A stretch of DNA of 64,000 nucleotides, taken from the NCBI GenBank assembly GCA_011009095.1, contig VTPC01000883.1, positions 1 through 64,000 on the forward strand, read 5' to 3'. The notes below the pieces were generated by a model. That model did not search any database. It had not been told where the DNA came from and saw only the letters and a list, made by a program, of their open reading frames with translations. The position numbers were made by a program, and so were the translations under genes. This document shows, piece by piece, positions 35,278 to 47,600 of this stretch (positions are counted from its first letter, which is position 1; every line of letters starts with the position of its first letter). Source of the stretch: Ignelater luminosus (Eukaryota > Arthropoda > Insecta > Coleoptera > Elateridae).

Positions 35278-35827
35278 CAGTGGCGGTTTCTCTATATGGT
35301 CATTTGGTCAATGACCCTCCTATAAAATTAAATAATAAATGTTAATCGCATTGCTAAATGGTTGTCGTTAATAATTCCTTTCAGAAGTTGTAGAAACTTA
35401 AAAAATCTCTACAAATATATTCAAACATTTAGCGCCACGAACACAATTCGCCGATCCTCTAGTGTTGTAGCATTGGCTCGGCCGTATTTTAATTTGTCCC
35501 TGCAGCAGCCCTGCAGTGTGCTAATAGTATACTGAAAATGCATTGAACCTTGAAAAAGAACAAAAATATATGTTTAAATGTGCCCGAAAGAAAGTTACAT
35601 TTGGTCCGTATACTGCAATGTGGTCGACGGCCGGCCGGTACGAAAATAAATGAAATGAGTCGAAAATTGTCGAAGTTATGCGCTTGCTGAAGATGTGGGT
35701 GATTCATTTTCTAGGGGTTGAAGTAAAAATTGTTTTAAATCTTGACATCTCAACTTTTGTCTTAGTTTGTGTCTAGTTTTAATTAAGAGTTATATGTGTA
35801 ATGATTGTGTAAGTACATCTAGTGAGA

Positions 35828-37867
35828 ATGTCAGTTCAAGAAATTTTGAATCTGAAATCTACTAGTAGATTAAATTTGAAAAACGTTTAACTTCAAAGAA
35901 AGTAGTTGACCAAAACCTCAATTTAATTTAAAACAAACAACAAAAGATAGAGGTAAGGAAATAAACAGATATTTTCGTCCAACTTTTTATGACTTAAGTG
36001 AATGGATCTGTGGATGCAATATTAAAAATGCGTTTTCTTGTTTTCCGTGTCTTTTATTTAGTGATGATGCTTTGTGGGCTAAAACAAGTGTTACAGATAT
36101 TAAACATTTAAAAGAAAAAGTTAAAAAACATTCTTCTTCCGCGATTCATCTGAATAGCGCAATGAGTTTGGCTAGCCTTAGTCGAATTGACATAAGAGTA
36201 CAATTGAGTAGTGCTTACCGCAAATCTGTAACTGAACAGAATAATTGACTGTATAAAATTTTGTGGCGCGTTTGAACTCGCTTTACGTGGACATGATGAA
36301 AGTGACGTATCCGAAAATCCAGGTGTGTTTAGAGGTTTAATTAATTTGATATCGCAAGTTGATGGTGTATTTAAGGAACGCCTGGACAAAAGCACTGTTT
36401 TTAAAGGCATTTCGAAAACAGTTCAAAACGAGCTGTTAGATAGCATGTTTACTGTTTACCAAGCCCAGTTAATAAGTGAAATTGATGAATCGGATTTTGT
36501 CGAGATTCAAGCTGATGACACAACCGACAGTTCCAATAAAACTCAGATGGTTGTTATTGTAAGATATGTTTTTAAAGGTGTCATTTATGAACGCTTTTGG
36601 AAATTTATCAGTCCTTCTGGTACTACAGCCGAAGATTTGGCAAACAAAATATTCAGTGAATTAAAAATTATGAGAATTAATGAGAAACCAGAAAAATGGA
36701 GCTGCGGTGATGAGTGGTCGATTAGGTGGGGTTCAAGCAAAGATCAAAGAAATTTATCTAAACGCCAATTTTATACACTGTTATGCTCATCAACTAAATT
36801 TAATACTTCAAAAAGCTGTTAGTTAACAAAAGCAACTCAGAATCTTTTTTGCTAATTTACAAGCATTTTCATCATTTTTCGGAAAATAGCCAAAGCGCAC
36901 TGCTGTTTTAGATGAAGTAGTTAAAGTAAGGCTACCAAAAGCAGCTCCAACCAGGTGGTGTTTTAACACTAGGTGCGTTGAGACTATTTACACCTATAAA
37001 ATTATCAACTGTTTAGAAAAAATAATGGACTCAGAAATAGATAATAGTACGCTAAATCAGTGTGGTGGTTTAATTGGCTATTTGACAGACGAGAATTTTT
37101 TGTATTGGCTGGATTATTTCCACTTAATTATGCCTCATGTTGAAATACTGTTTCAGCAATTGCAAAAATTCAACAATGACGTTATAGCCATAAAAAATTG
37201 TATTTCTGCTTTTAATGCAAACATAGAGAGAGTAAGACATAACATTGTAACTTCTATACCTGTCGATTCAGTTGCATCGTCAAGTAGTAAACGCAGAAGA
37301 ACCGAAGATCCAAAACGACAGATTGCACTGGAAGTATGTGATGTAATTATGGCAGAAATTCGGGATAGATATACTTTTAACAACCATTTGATAGTAGCAC
37401 AATTATTCTAAACAGAGAAATTTCTTCTCTATAAAAATGCTTTTCCAGAGATATTATTAAATTGTGTTAGGCAGAATTATTCCACAAGAAATACGTCACA
37501 ATTAAAATCGGAATTAGAAGTGATTTACAGTCGGGGGGAGTTCTATGAAAGTGCTGGTGTCCTAGCAATTTTACAGTTGTTCATGAACATGAATCTTCTA
37601 GAAACATTTTCTGAAAGTGTAAAATTACTTAAAATATTATGCACATTACTCATGATTACTGTCGAAAGTGAACGCTGTTTTTTAACCTTAAAACGAGTAA
37701 AAACATTTAAGCGCAATACAATGGGACAATCTAAGTTAAGTTCGTTAGCTATGCTTAGCATAGAGAAGTCGTATATTAAGAACAGTCAAAATTTTAATGA
37801 ATTAGTAATAGACTATTTTGCAAATCAGAAAGACAGAAGAATTGATTTGAAGTACAAGCAGATGTAA
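35828..37867 (+). pseudogene. hAT transposase (ZMYM/TTF zinc-finger type), broken
   Basis: After an N-terminal piece (MSVQEILNLKS) comes a TTF-type zinc finger with WICGCNIKNAFSCFPCLLF. Next are a DNA-binding and catalytic region with GAFELALRGHDES and FVEIQADDTTDSSNKTQMV, then a long helical insertion with a basic SSSKRRRTEDPKR segment. The hAT dimerisation domain ends the protein: LLMITVESERCFLTLKRVKT and LSSLAMLSIEKSYI. Stops and frameshifts between these parts (for example before 36325, after 36822 and near 37411) prevent a full protein. The family resembles insect zinc finger MYM-type protein 1-like transposases. Confidence 0.85.
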
Positions 37868-37910
37868 CACTGGTAAGTTTGATAAACATTTATTATTTAG
37901 TTTTAATATA

Positions 37911-39194
37911 CGAGGGTGGTCTGAAAAGTTTCCGACCTAACAAAGATACAAGACATTTTTTCTGAAAATTTTTTTTATTTTTCAACATAGTCTCCTTGTA
38001 ACTCTACACACTTCTCCCAGCGAAGCTCCCATCTCTGTAACCCGTCCAAATAGTACTCGGCATTTTTCTCTGCAAAACAATTGTTCACGAAGGTGATTGC
38101 CTCTTCATTTGACGAAAATCTTTGTCCTCCGAGCGCAATTTTTAGATGAGGGAACAAAAAGAAGTCGCTTGGGGCTAGATCTGGTGAGCAAGGCGAATGG
38201 TCAAGCAGTTCAAAGCGTAATTCGTGAATTTTCGCCATGGCAACCGCTGAGGTGTGAGACGGTGCGTTGCCTTGGTGAAACAGGATTTTCTTTTTCTGCA
38301 AATGTGGCCGTTTTTTCGCAAGTTGTGCCTTCAGCTTGTCAAGTAATGATGCATAGTATGCTCCTGTAATGGTTTTTCCTTTTTGAAGATAATCGATTAA
38401 AATAACTTCATGACTATCCCAAAAAACAGTCGCAATCACTTTCCCAGCCGAAAAAACAGTTTTTGCTTTTTTTGGAGCCGGTTCCCCCTTTGCAGTCCAC
38501 TGTTTGGACTGTATTTTTGTTTCGGGCGTATAATGGTGTATCCAAGTTTCATCTACAGTAATTAATCGGCGCCAAAACTCGGATTTATTTCGCCTAAACT
38601 GCGCCAAAAGAGCGTTGGAAATATTCATTCGAACACGTTTTCGGTCTAACGTGAGCAAACGCGGCACCCAACGCGCGGACAGCTTTCTCATGCCTAAATG
38701 TTGATTTAATATGTAACAAACACGTTCTTTTGACATGTTCATAACCTCTGCTATCTCTCTAACTTTAATTGTCTAGCACCATTTGATGAACTTTGGCGAT
38801 GTTTTCGTCGGTAGTTGCAGTTTTTGGACGTCCCGAACGTTCATCGTCTCCCAAGCTCTTACGGCCACGTTTAAATTCAGCAGCCCAAAGTTTCAGTGTG
38901 GTAAATGATGGTGCAGAGTCCCCATACACAGAATCCAACTCATCTTTTATTTGCGAAGGCGTATTGCCTTTCAAAAACAAATATTTAATGACAGTTCGAT
39001 ACTCGATTTTGTCCATTTTCACAAAAAAACTCACATCAACTCACTCAAACGACTGTTACATAAAAACTGCGCGTCCAAAATGGCTGAAACTTTGGTGAGT
39101 AACTGTCAACAGATGAACAACGAAATTCAGTAGCTTTTATTTACGAGTGCTGCCATCTTCACGTTGAGGTCGGAAACTTTTCAGACCACCCTCG
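37911..39194 (-). mobile_element. Mariner transposon (1284 bp) nested in hAT
   Basis: Perfect 28-bp inverted repeats begin CGAGGGTGGTCTGAAAAGTT at both ends, and TA is duplicated at 37909-37910 and 39195-39196. The length is typical for mariner. It inserted into the hAT element after the latter arrived. The ends are identical, which suggests a young copy, but the transposase has two disabling changes. Confidence 0.97.
37975..39034 (-). pseudogene. Mariner transposase, frameshift and catalytic Asp to Gly
   Basis: The N-terminal 89 codons (38765-39034) hold the two helix-turn-helix regions and the DDERSGRPKTATT linker. A short deletion near 38765, after QMVLDN, shifts the frame. The rest (37975-38742) has REIAEVMNMSKERVCYILN, VDETWIHHYTPETK (first catalytic Asp) and HSPCSPDLAPSDFFLFP (third). 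The second catalytic Asp, expected in FHQDNAPSH, is Gly here (FHQGNAPSH, codon at 38269-38271). Mariner needs all three acidic residues, so this copy could not transpose even without the frameshift. It could still be moved by a partner. Confidence 0.95.
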
Positions 39195-39259
39195 TATAAG
39201 CAGTTAAGTTAAATGACCCCCCCAGTAGTGAACGCCACTAACCGCCACTGACATTCAGC

Positions 39260-40329
39260 ATAATTTTCTGAATTATTGAGACCTTGATTTCTGTAGAAAT
39301 ATTATTGGAGAATTTTAAATGCAATTTTAACTTATAATTGCAGAGATTACATTTCTACCAAAATAATCCATGCGAACACAGGATATAGAACGCTTGAGTC
39401 ATTCGGAATAAACGTACCTTCTTTATATTTTTTCTGGTCGGCTACGACAAAATTTATCACGGACTAACCTTGTAGATTTTGTAATGAATAAAACAATTTA
39501 GTACTCAATAGTAATTAAAATCGTTATGATATCAATACGTGAGATGTACAGATACAGAGTGTTTCAAACTGCTTATACAATCATTTCAAAATATTATTTT
39601 CAATTTCAATTATTATTACGAGACCTTTGAAAGTGATTCTGTTGTCTCAAATGATTTTTTTATGTATGGCCCTTAGATTTGTTGATAAGTACATAAAATC
39701 TTCTCGGGAATTTTCAGTATTTGCGCTATTTTAGTTATAAAAGTAACAACATTTTTAGCGTATTTTTTTATATCTTATTTTAGTTTTTGCTTTATTAGAA
39801 CACTATTACACTTTTATATTTAGGTACGTTATTTTGGGCGTTTCTAAATTCTACAGTTTGAAATTGAAAACTTTATAACTCGAGACTACAAGAAATAATT
39901 ATGCAATTTATTAGACAGAGTGTGCTATAAAATTTTCTTTGATAAGTTTGTTCAAACGTTTATGTATCTTATTATACTTAGTATGTTTATTTTTAAATAT
40001 TTCATAAAAATTATTTAGTTTAAAAAAACAAATAATAAATGATAGCCTACTTGTAGATGATTAACGCAATATGGTTTTATTAAAATTTAAAAAATGATTT
40101 GATAACAGTACCAAGTATTTATAAATTAATTAATCATTTGTGGTTAGTTTATGGGTATTAAACAACACAGATACGTATCCAAGAAAACTTCAATATGAAA
40201 TGATAAAGATAAATTACCAGTAAACTAGAAAAATAGAATGGAAAAAAGTTCAGGAAAAAAATAAAATTGAATAGCAAAAAACTTTCAACTATAAGAACAG
40301 ATAACGAAATAATGTTGTTAGTATTTCTC
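39260..40329. other. Non-coding stretch downstream of SPH3
   Basis: AT-rich, no recognisable features apart from the poly(A) signal of SPH3 at its right edge. Confidence 0.4.
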
Positions 40330-40335
40330 TTTATT
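40330..40335 (-). terminator. Poly(A) signal AATAAA of SPH3
   Basis: AATAAA on the minus strand begins about 20 nt after the SPH3 stop codon. Confidence 0.7.
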
Positions 40336-40355
40336 ATAATGGTTTCCGATTAAAT

Positions 40356-41313
40356 TCAAACAATGTTTGTTCTAGGATGATCGATATTTTGAATAATCCA
40401 TTCAAGAACATCATTTGTAATTTTAAAACCACGCGCTGGTTCATTTATAGTACAGGGTTTATTTTCAGAATTAAATAACGAAGTCAAAACTCCTTCAACT
40501 ATCCAATTTCCATTACTGTTGTACATTATAGGACTTCCATCGTCACCACTGCATAGATTATCCCTGTTATCTTCCGTTTGTTGAACACAGATTACGTTGT
40601 TATCATTGATGAACGCTCTTGCAGGTCCTTCTGGTTTACATTCTTCGTTATCTTCCATTGTTGCTCTAACATTTTTCATAATATCGACGTTTTTATTTTC
40701 AGAATCGTTGATCAAACCCCAACCTGAAGTATGCACTTCGCTATCTATTTCAGCTTTTTTAAATTCTTCAAATGGTAAGCAGATTGGTTTGATTTCATCT
40801 GGAAATGAAGAATCAATTAAAAACGTTGATTTTTGATAAACCTGTTTTATGCTAACCGGTATATTCAACATCTTTAGCAAGTTTCAAAAGAACAACATCA
40901 TAAGATTCACTAACAATCTTTTCTTCTACTTCTATGCTTAAAATTGGATTACCCTTACAAGTAACATTTTTCGAAGTATCGTATTGGCCGACATGGACGT
41001 TAGTTCTAAAATTAATATTTAAGTACAAAATAACAAACAGCTTGGAAATTACTTACAAAACAAATTGCAAACACGACTTCTGTGTTATTACATATTTTTT
41101 ACTAATCAATGCTCCAGCACATCTAACGTTTGCATCCGGATTATACACTCTGCTTTTTAATGGAATAAATACCAACCATGGAAACACATTATCACATACC
41201 TGTTTGCCACAAACATCTTTTGTAGGTAAGATATCACTGTTTATGTTATCGAGTTTAACTGCGCCGATAGAAAAAACGCAACAGCAAAATAGTAAGAAAT
41301 TGAAAACGTTCAT
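40356..41313 (-). CDS. SPH3: secreted clip-less serine protease homologue (3 exons)
   Basis: Exons are 41057-41313, 40857-41005 and 40356-40798. Introns are GT-AG and the sum is 849 nt, giving 282 aa without a stop. A signal peptide (LLFCCCVFSIGA) precedes CGKQVCDNVFPWLVF. The His position is Ser80 (TQKSC), Asp122 is kept (YDVVLLKL) and the Ser position is Asp222 (GDDGSP). SGWG and the cysteines are kept. Very close to SPH2 over the whole length, including the tail after the GDxGSP motif (60 residues in both). Not a protease; probably a secreted binding or cofactor protein. TATA box and poly(A) signal are both visible. Confidence 0.93.
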
Positions 41314-41359
41314 TTTGAAGTTTGTGGAAGACTATTAAATATTATGTAACAAACAATTG

Positions 41360-41370
41360 TATTTATATGG
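41360..41370 (-). promoter_or_regulatory. TATA box of SPH3
   Basis: CCATATAAATA on the minus strand, 47 nt before the ATG, followed by CAATTGTTTGTTACATAATA. Same module as SPH2 and SPH4. A conserved upstream block is at about 41420-41520 (GAGGTCAACAAGAATTTTTA, then ACAGTGTAATTATTTGTTTA). Confidence 0.8.
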
Positions 41371-41524
41371 TCTGTGGGAACATAAAAATGAAGTCATCGG
41401 TTTATCTAATAAAACAGAATCGGTCTGTTAGAAGTTACAAAAATGTTTTCTTTTAATTTGATTATGTATATGTATAGAGAGGTCAACAAGAATTTTTATC
41501 ACAGTGTAATTATTTGTTTATGCA

Positions 41525-42710
41525 ATTAAATTTGGATACTCTGGTTTAATAATTAAGGCACTGCCAAAGTCAAACATGATATTTGTATTATTTCATCTTC
41601 CTTTATTTCATGTAAATTTATTCAAATTGGTACAAGGAATGCAAATGTTAATTTAAAAGGTTATTTAAACATTTATAATCTTTACCAAGAAAACAATACG
41701 TATGTACTAGATGTATTATAATGGATTATTGCATGATTGTGTAACATTCCTGCTAATTGTTTACCAGTCGTATAAGACTGGTAATTAATGTCATTGTTAT
41801 TTTATTCGAAAATGTTATAACATGTGTCCAAAAAGTCTTTCAGTCTTGGGCGGTTAGAATAATTATAAAACATGTGTCTGTACTAATTGCTGCCTACTTA
41901 GGTCGCTTTTTTTCTAATCTGAAACGTTATATAAAATTAAAATAACTAAGATTTGTTAATCTGTGTGTCTAAGATGCTGTCTTTTCTATTATGAATTAAG
42001 AATTATTGCAACGTATAACTTTGGACTGCAATTTATATAGGTAGATGTTGCAGATTTGATAACTTATAATTTTATGCCGTTACACCATTATAGCTAATGA
42101 ACTTGTCACAAACTCTGTACAAGACCTACTCTTGGTAAATCAACTATAATATATCTCACTCGGCTTCCTTGAAACCTACTCTTATTTACATTGCTTATTG
42201 TTATTATTCTACAATTGATTCTTCATTAGTCTGATAAAGATTTTCCACTTTTTTAGGTCTTACCGATAAATCTAACAATTGGTATTTTGTAATAAACAGT
42301 TTTGAAACTATTGTGCTCTATAATTTGCGTTTGAGGTTTGCCATTCACCGAAGACAACGTCTATATGTGTACAATCACCCCTGGCCTAACCCCTAATCTG
42401 CCATTTGACCAGGAGGACATTTATGAAGGTTACTTTAAACTAAAGAATTCCGTTTATTAAAACGGATCCGTCAAAAATAGACGGACCATTTAATTTTGTT
42501 CGTTACTCTAAACAATTAGATTGTTATTAGCTTAGATGGTTTAGAATAGCAAAAAAATTAAACGATTCGTTTTTAATAAATGGATTTCTTTAGAATACAC
42601 GTTCATTATATCTCAATACTTACTCTGAAATTTATTATATTCTTTAATAGTTGGTAAATGGGTAAACGCAATACTATGCACAAAAACAAATCTGAAATAA
42701 TAACTCATAG
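41525..42710. other. Non-coding stretch between SPH3 and SPH4
   Basis: Intergenic, AT-rich. No gene or repeat was recognised. Confidence 0.4.
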
Positions 42711-42713
42711 TTA

Positions 42714-42719
42714 TTTATT
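42714..42719 (-). terminator. Poly(A) signal AATAAA of SPH4
   Basis: AATAAA on the minus strand, about 70 nt after the SPH4 stop codon. Confidence 0.6.
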
Positions 42720-42787
42720 TTGATTTACATGACAACAAAAATTCTTTCGCTTTTACAAGTTAATTTTAAACAATATTTCGTGGATAA

Positions 42788-43726
42788 TCAATTAATACGT
42801 TCAAGAATCCATTCAAGAACCTCATCGGTTATTTTGGCACTTCGTACTGGTTCATTTGTAGCGCAGGATTTTCCAAAATCAAGTGCCACACTCAAAATTC
42901 CTTCACTTACCCACTGTCCATTACTGTCATACATTATGGGACTACCCTGGTCGCCGTAACATAGATTATCATGGTTATCTTCCTTTGGCTTAACACAAAT
43001 CACGTTATTTTCATTGACAGACGCTTCTTGTTTACATTCTTTTGTGTCTGTAACCACTGCTCTAATATTTTTCATGATATCCACGTTTTTATTATCAGAT
43101 CCATTGATTAATCCCCATCCGGAAGTCCGCACTTCGTCGTTTACTTCAGCTCTTTTAAATTCTTCAAATGGCAAGCAAATTGGCTTTATTTCATCTAAAA
43201 ATTAAACGTCATTTTAAAGAATATTGATTTTCGATAAATTTGTATTTTACCAACCAGTATATTCAACATTTTCAGCAAGTTTCAAAAGAATAACATCAAA
43301 AGATTCATTAACAATCCTTTCCGCTACCTTTACGCTTAAAATTGGTTTACCTTTACAAGTAACATTTTTAGAGGTGTCATATTGTCCGATATGGACATTA
43401 GTTCTGAAATTAAAAATTTAAGCATAAATAAAAAAACATAATGAGAATTACATACGTACTTACAAGACAAATTGCAAACATGACTTGAGTGTTATAACAT
43501 ATTTCTTACTAATCAAAGCTCCAGCACATCTAATGTTTGCAGTAGGATTGTTTATCCTGCTCTCTAATGGAATAAATACCAACCATGGGAACGTATTTTC
43601 ACATACCTGCTGTTTACTGCCACAAATGTCTTTCGTAGGTAGAATATCGTTCTTTACGTTATCGAGTTTGACGGCATTTATTGAGAAAATGAAAGCGAAT
43701 GGCAGTAAGAAATTGAAAATCTTCAT
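42788..43726 (-). CDS. SPH4: secreted clip-less serine protease homologue (3 exons)
   Basis: Exons are 43464-43726, 43255-43403 and 42788-43194. Introns are GT-AG and the sum is 819 nt, giving 272 aa without a stop. A signal peptide (FNFLLPFAFIFSINA) precedes CGSKQQVCENTFPWLVF, two residues longer than in SPH2 and SPH3. The His position is Ser82 (TLKSC), Asp124 is kept (FDVILLKL) and the Ser position is Gln220 (GDQGSP). The tail ends at WILERIN, eight residues earlier than in its relatives. The middle exon is 149 nt in all three clip-less genes. Likely a secreted pseudo-protease; the function is unknown. Confidence 0.93.
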
Positions 43727-43772
43727 TCTGAAGTTTGCGAGTAACTAAATGTTATTATGTAGAAAACAACTG

Positions 43773-43782
43773 TATTTATATA
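43773..43782 (-). promoter_or_regulatory. TATA box of SPH4
   Basis: TATATAAATA on the minus strand, about 47 nt before the ATG, followed by CAGTTGTTTTCTACATAATA. Further upstream (43860-43920) GAAGGTCAACAAGGATTCAT matches the SPH3 block. Confidence 0.8.
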
Positions 43783-43924
43783 GTCTGTGGAAACAAAATA
43801 TGAAGTTGTTAATTTATGTCTTTTGCAACAAGAAAAGAAAAAATCTTTTCGTTTTATTTGATAAGTTTTGTTTTTGAAGGTCAACAAGGATTCATCATAA
43901 CGTGAATAATTATTTATTTATATC

Positions 43925-44465
43925 CGCAATTACAGCAGCTACAGGTTCTCTGTTTAATTTTTTAAGATATTTATCCAGTTACCTAACGTTATTATTATTA
44001 TTATTATTTCATCTGCTTGATAATTCTGATTAACTTCGGACGGATGCAGAAAAGGCATTCTTGATGCATTTTTCTAGCATAGTGAAACTGACTATCAGCA
44101 TTAGTATTAAGAAAATTACTTACCATCAATTCTAGAAATTCATAAAATGGAAATACAACTAGCCACACATATACTCCTAATTAATGAAATGAATTATTCA
44201 AAATAACAATAATTCTATGAAATGAAAACGTTAAATCCATACAATAAACAAAATTGATTGTTTTCAATAAAAATTTATTTTCATTATTAGTTACCTTAGA
44301 TACTGGTTTTTTAAGATTTGATGTTTTGCTAATTGTCTAGCAAAATAAATTTTTACTATCCTACACAAGACTTTTGCTTGTACTTTGTACTCATATCTTG
44401 TTTTTGAATTGTTAAGACTCTTTGCATATGTAAATTGAGTGTTCTTTAGGAAATTTATGTTTTAA
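43925..44465. other. Non-coding stretch
   Basis: Includes a short (ATT)n run near 43992. No gene was seen. Confidence 0.45.
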
Positions 44466-44640
44466 CTAATTGTTGCCCGCGACTTCGTTCTCGTGAAATT
44501 AGGAAAAATAAAATACGCTTATATATTTTTAACGATATATATATATTTCCCCGTTTTCTCCCTTAGGGGTTGAATTGAGCTGTGCGTTGATAGATCTGTC
44601 CGCTAGGGTATCCTTTTATTATGTACAGAAGAAAAAAAAT
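44466..44640 (+). repeat. Dispersed repeat fragment with CCCGCGACTTCG
   Basis: Starts with TTGCCCGCGACTTCGTTCTC and contains CCCTTAGGGGTTGAATT. These phrases are typical of a high-copy insect repeat. The family and the ends are not resolved. Confidence 0.45.
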
Positions 44641-47600
44641 CAAAACAAAGCCGAAGAGTCTTTATTTTCTTCATAGCATATTTAAACATTTACACGTAGA
44701 CTACAACAAATGAACTCTACTTTCAATTAAAACGAACAACGTCAAAGGAAAAAGAAATACTTGAGGTGGGTAGGGAAATACAGGGTGATCTTAACTTGCT
44801 TTTTCCTTTTAAAGGGTAACCCGAGGACATGAAAGTAACTAAGCTACTCATACGTTTAATTGCGTTAACAAGATTCGTATATTTCTCGAGTAGGAATAAC
44901 TGGATGTCGTGTTTGGGAACTTCTTTACGTAACCACATTTTGCAGGACAATAATTAGAAGAATGGTTTAGCTTTTACTTGAAAGATCTACCATAATAAAA
45001 TTTTAAAAATCAACCTTTCATGGTTTGCAATTAGTGTGTATTAGGAAGAATCAAATTGCGACATATAATTAACTTTGTTTTATTGAATTAAAAACTAAAC
45101 AAATAACGTTTAAAATAGAAGTCTAGAAAGTTCCTGGAAAAAAGAAATCACACAGCTATAACTTCTAATTTTTATATTTCTTTATTAATTAAACCATAAA
45201 ATCAAGAAAAAGCAATTAATAATATCAAAGTCCTAAAGTCAAATCAACTGCTTACTGAATAATAGTGTTTGTAACATCCCGTTTTTTTATGATGCAGTTG
45301 TCCAAAGTTAGCAGAGAAATTCCTTAAAAATGGGTCTTATAGCCCTTTCAATTTTTTTTAAATTCCTCTAAAATACAATTAATTAGGTCATTGTAATTTT
45401 AATATTTACCGACTACTTTTGTTAGGTAGATTTCTGGTCTGCATAATTATCTGATTAAATTTAAAACTTTAATTTTTAGGTTTCTTTCATTTAAATCGTC
45501 CATTTTAAAAAGCTGAAATGTTCTGGAATTCGGTTAACTCCCCTTGTTGATGTATTTTGAAATAATTACATTCAAATCAATATTCTTTAGATATTTTTTG
45601 ATGTTCCGTGTAAAAATCGCATGTTTATCGCATAATAATCTAAAGATCCTAACTTTAATTTAAAAAGTATAAAAAGAGTCGAGAACCACCAATTATATTT
45701 TAAATCTACTTTACAATCTACAGTTAATTCTACCCATTTGAATTTCCGCGCAAGATATACTTTTTATCATATTGTATTGCTTCTTGCAGTTTGACAGTCA
45801 TAATTCAATTAGGGAATTTCAAAACGAATTGTTACGTTTTATTGTTAGTTTATTTTGTGTAAAATTTTGGTAAATTCCCCTGAAGAATTTGAAGGTAAAA
45901 TTGGAATTTTCCGTCAAATTACTACTTGGTATTAAAAATATTGAAATTTTTCTATAGTAAAACATCCTTTGTTTAATTGCAAAAATATTTGTTTGGAATA
46001 ATTCCTCGCACATATAAAAAGGGTAAGATACTTGTTTTGAATTAATATTGTCTTAGATTGATGTCGATACTTACATCAAACCTTGGGAGAATTTTGTTGG
46101 AATTCGTGAAATCGCAAAATCTTTGAAAACTCCAAACTTGGAAATTTTTGGATTGTGCAATATTGGACATTTCCATTGGTGTTGTTGTCTATGATAAATT
46201 GGCACTTGTATACATTGAGGCACTTCTAAGGCAGTTATTTGCATTTGGTCTTCAATTACGCCTTCGACAACTTTGTGGTGAGCAATCAGAATTTTTGTAA
46301 TATATACAATTGCACGTACCTACCGGTTAATGGCTTGTCAATTAAACAGTAAATTTTATACGTTCATTTTTGTACTTGTTATTTAGTTAGTTAGAAGTTT
46401 GAATAACTTGAATCCGTTTCAATTGGTCATACCAAATTTTTGTAATTTTAAAATTTCTAAAATTCTACTTGTTTAAACCATTTCAGAATCTCTGATAGAG
46501 TTATCGAAACTAAGTCGAGTAGTATCAAGCAAATTTAATATGCTGATGATGTTATCTTTTTAATTTTTGGTTTAATAATTAAGAAATGAAACTTCAATCT
46601 TGAGCTGATGTTTTTTATAATGCAATGCATTTATAATTTGAAATTATAATAAAATTTATGTTGGTTGGCTTTTCACCACTGTGTTTTTCTAACAAGACTG
46701 CGATTAATGCCGGTTTTTGTTTTTTCCCGATCTTTCTTTAAAAGAAAGCAAATAGCGCTCAACTAAATGAATAATATTGGTAGTTGGTCATAGAATTGCA
46801 ATTGTGTCGCAGACTTGCTATTGGCAAATGATACCTATATTTTCCGAGCTATATTGAATTTGTCTTGACACCTACGACCCAAGATAAGAAAGAGTCTTCG
46901 CTTAAGCCGAATTGATTGTGTTGCAGTTATAGCCTTATAAAGTTGTTTACAGAAATTTTCTTAATTTTCTTTTTATCCGTTACATCTTATTCCATGCTTG
47001 TAAATTGACGTTATTAATCCACTTTTATTTAAAGCACCATTTGTTCTACTTCGATTTTCATGTTTTTTGTGAGACTAAGGTCCAGTAAAGCTGCTAGCTG
47101 GATTACCTGAAATTGGTCTTTGTTTCGTTCGTGTATCATTTTTTTCTTCTGTTAAGGACTTCATTACCTGCACTTTTCCAAATTCAGATAATTCTACCAG
47201 TTTTTCGCTTTTTAAACCCCCCTTTCAAACAAATATTCCACCAGTTTTCTTTTTTCCATTTTCGACATTATCGCGCAGATATTTTTATTTTATACAAGCA
47301 ACAGTATTTAAGATATGTAATTACGGATTGGTGTATGTTCATAGCTAATAAATAGTACAACCTGGATGAAGAATGTTATACTCTTACGATGTAACAAAAA
47401 AGAGAAATATTAAAAGTTATAGACATCTAGAAATTCTGGAAACTTTCTAGACGTATTATTAATTTTCTATTTTGAATGTGCATCGGTGTGCATAGTTTGA
47501 AGGTTCAATTTTTAGCAATGTAGAATTTAGAAGACTGATACAAACGAGGAGCGGTTCCGACAACCAGAGTTCTTATTTATAAAAATACAATTTTAGTTCA

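Larger units (their letters stand above)
35278..39250 (+). mobile_element. hAT element with nested mariner
   Basis: The left end CAGTGGCGGTT at 35278 and the right end AACCGCCACTG ending at 39250 are inverted repeats. Inside them GGTCATTTGGTCAATGACCC and AAATGACCCCCC also echo each other. The coding region is at 35828-37867. A mariner of 1284 bp sits at 37911-39194, between the hAT stop codon and the hAT right end. Without it the hAT is about 2.7 kb. The 8-bp target duplication is not clear; the flanks ACATCCAC and ACATTCAG match at six of eight positions. Confidence 0.88.
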
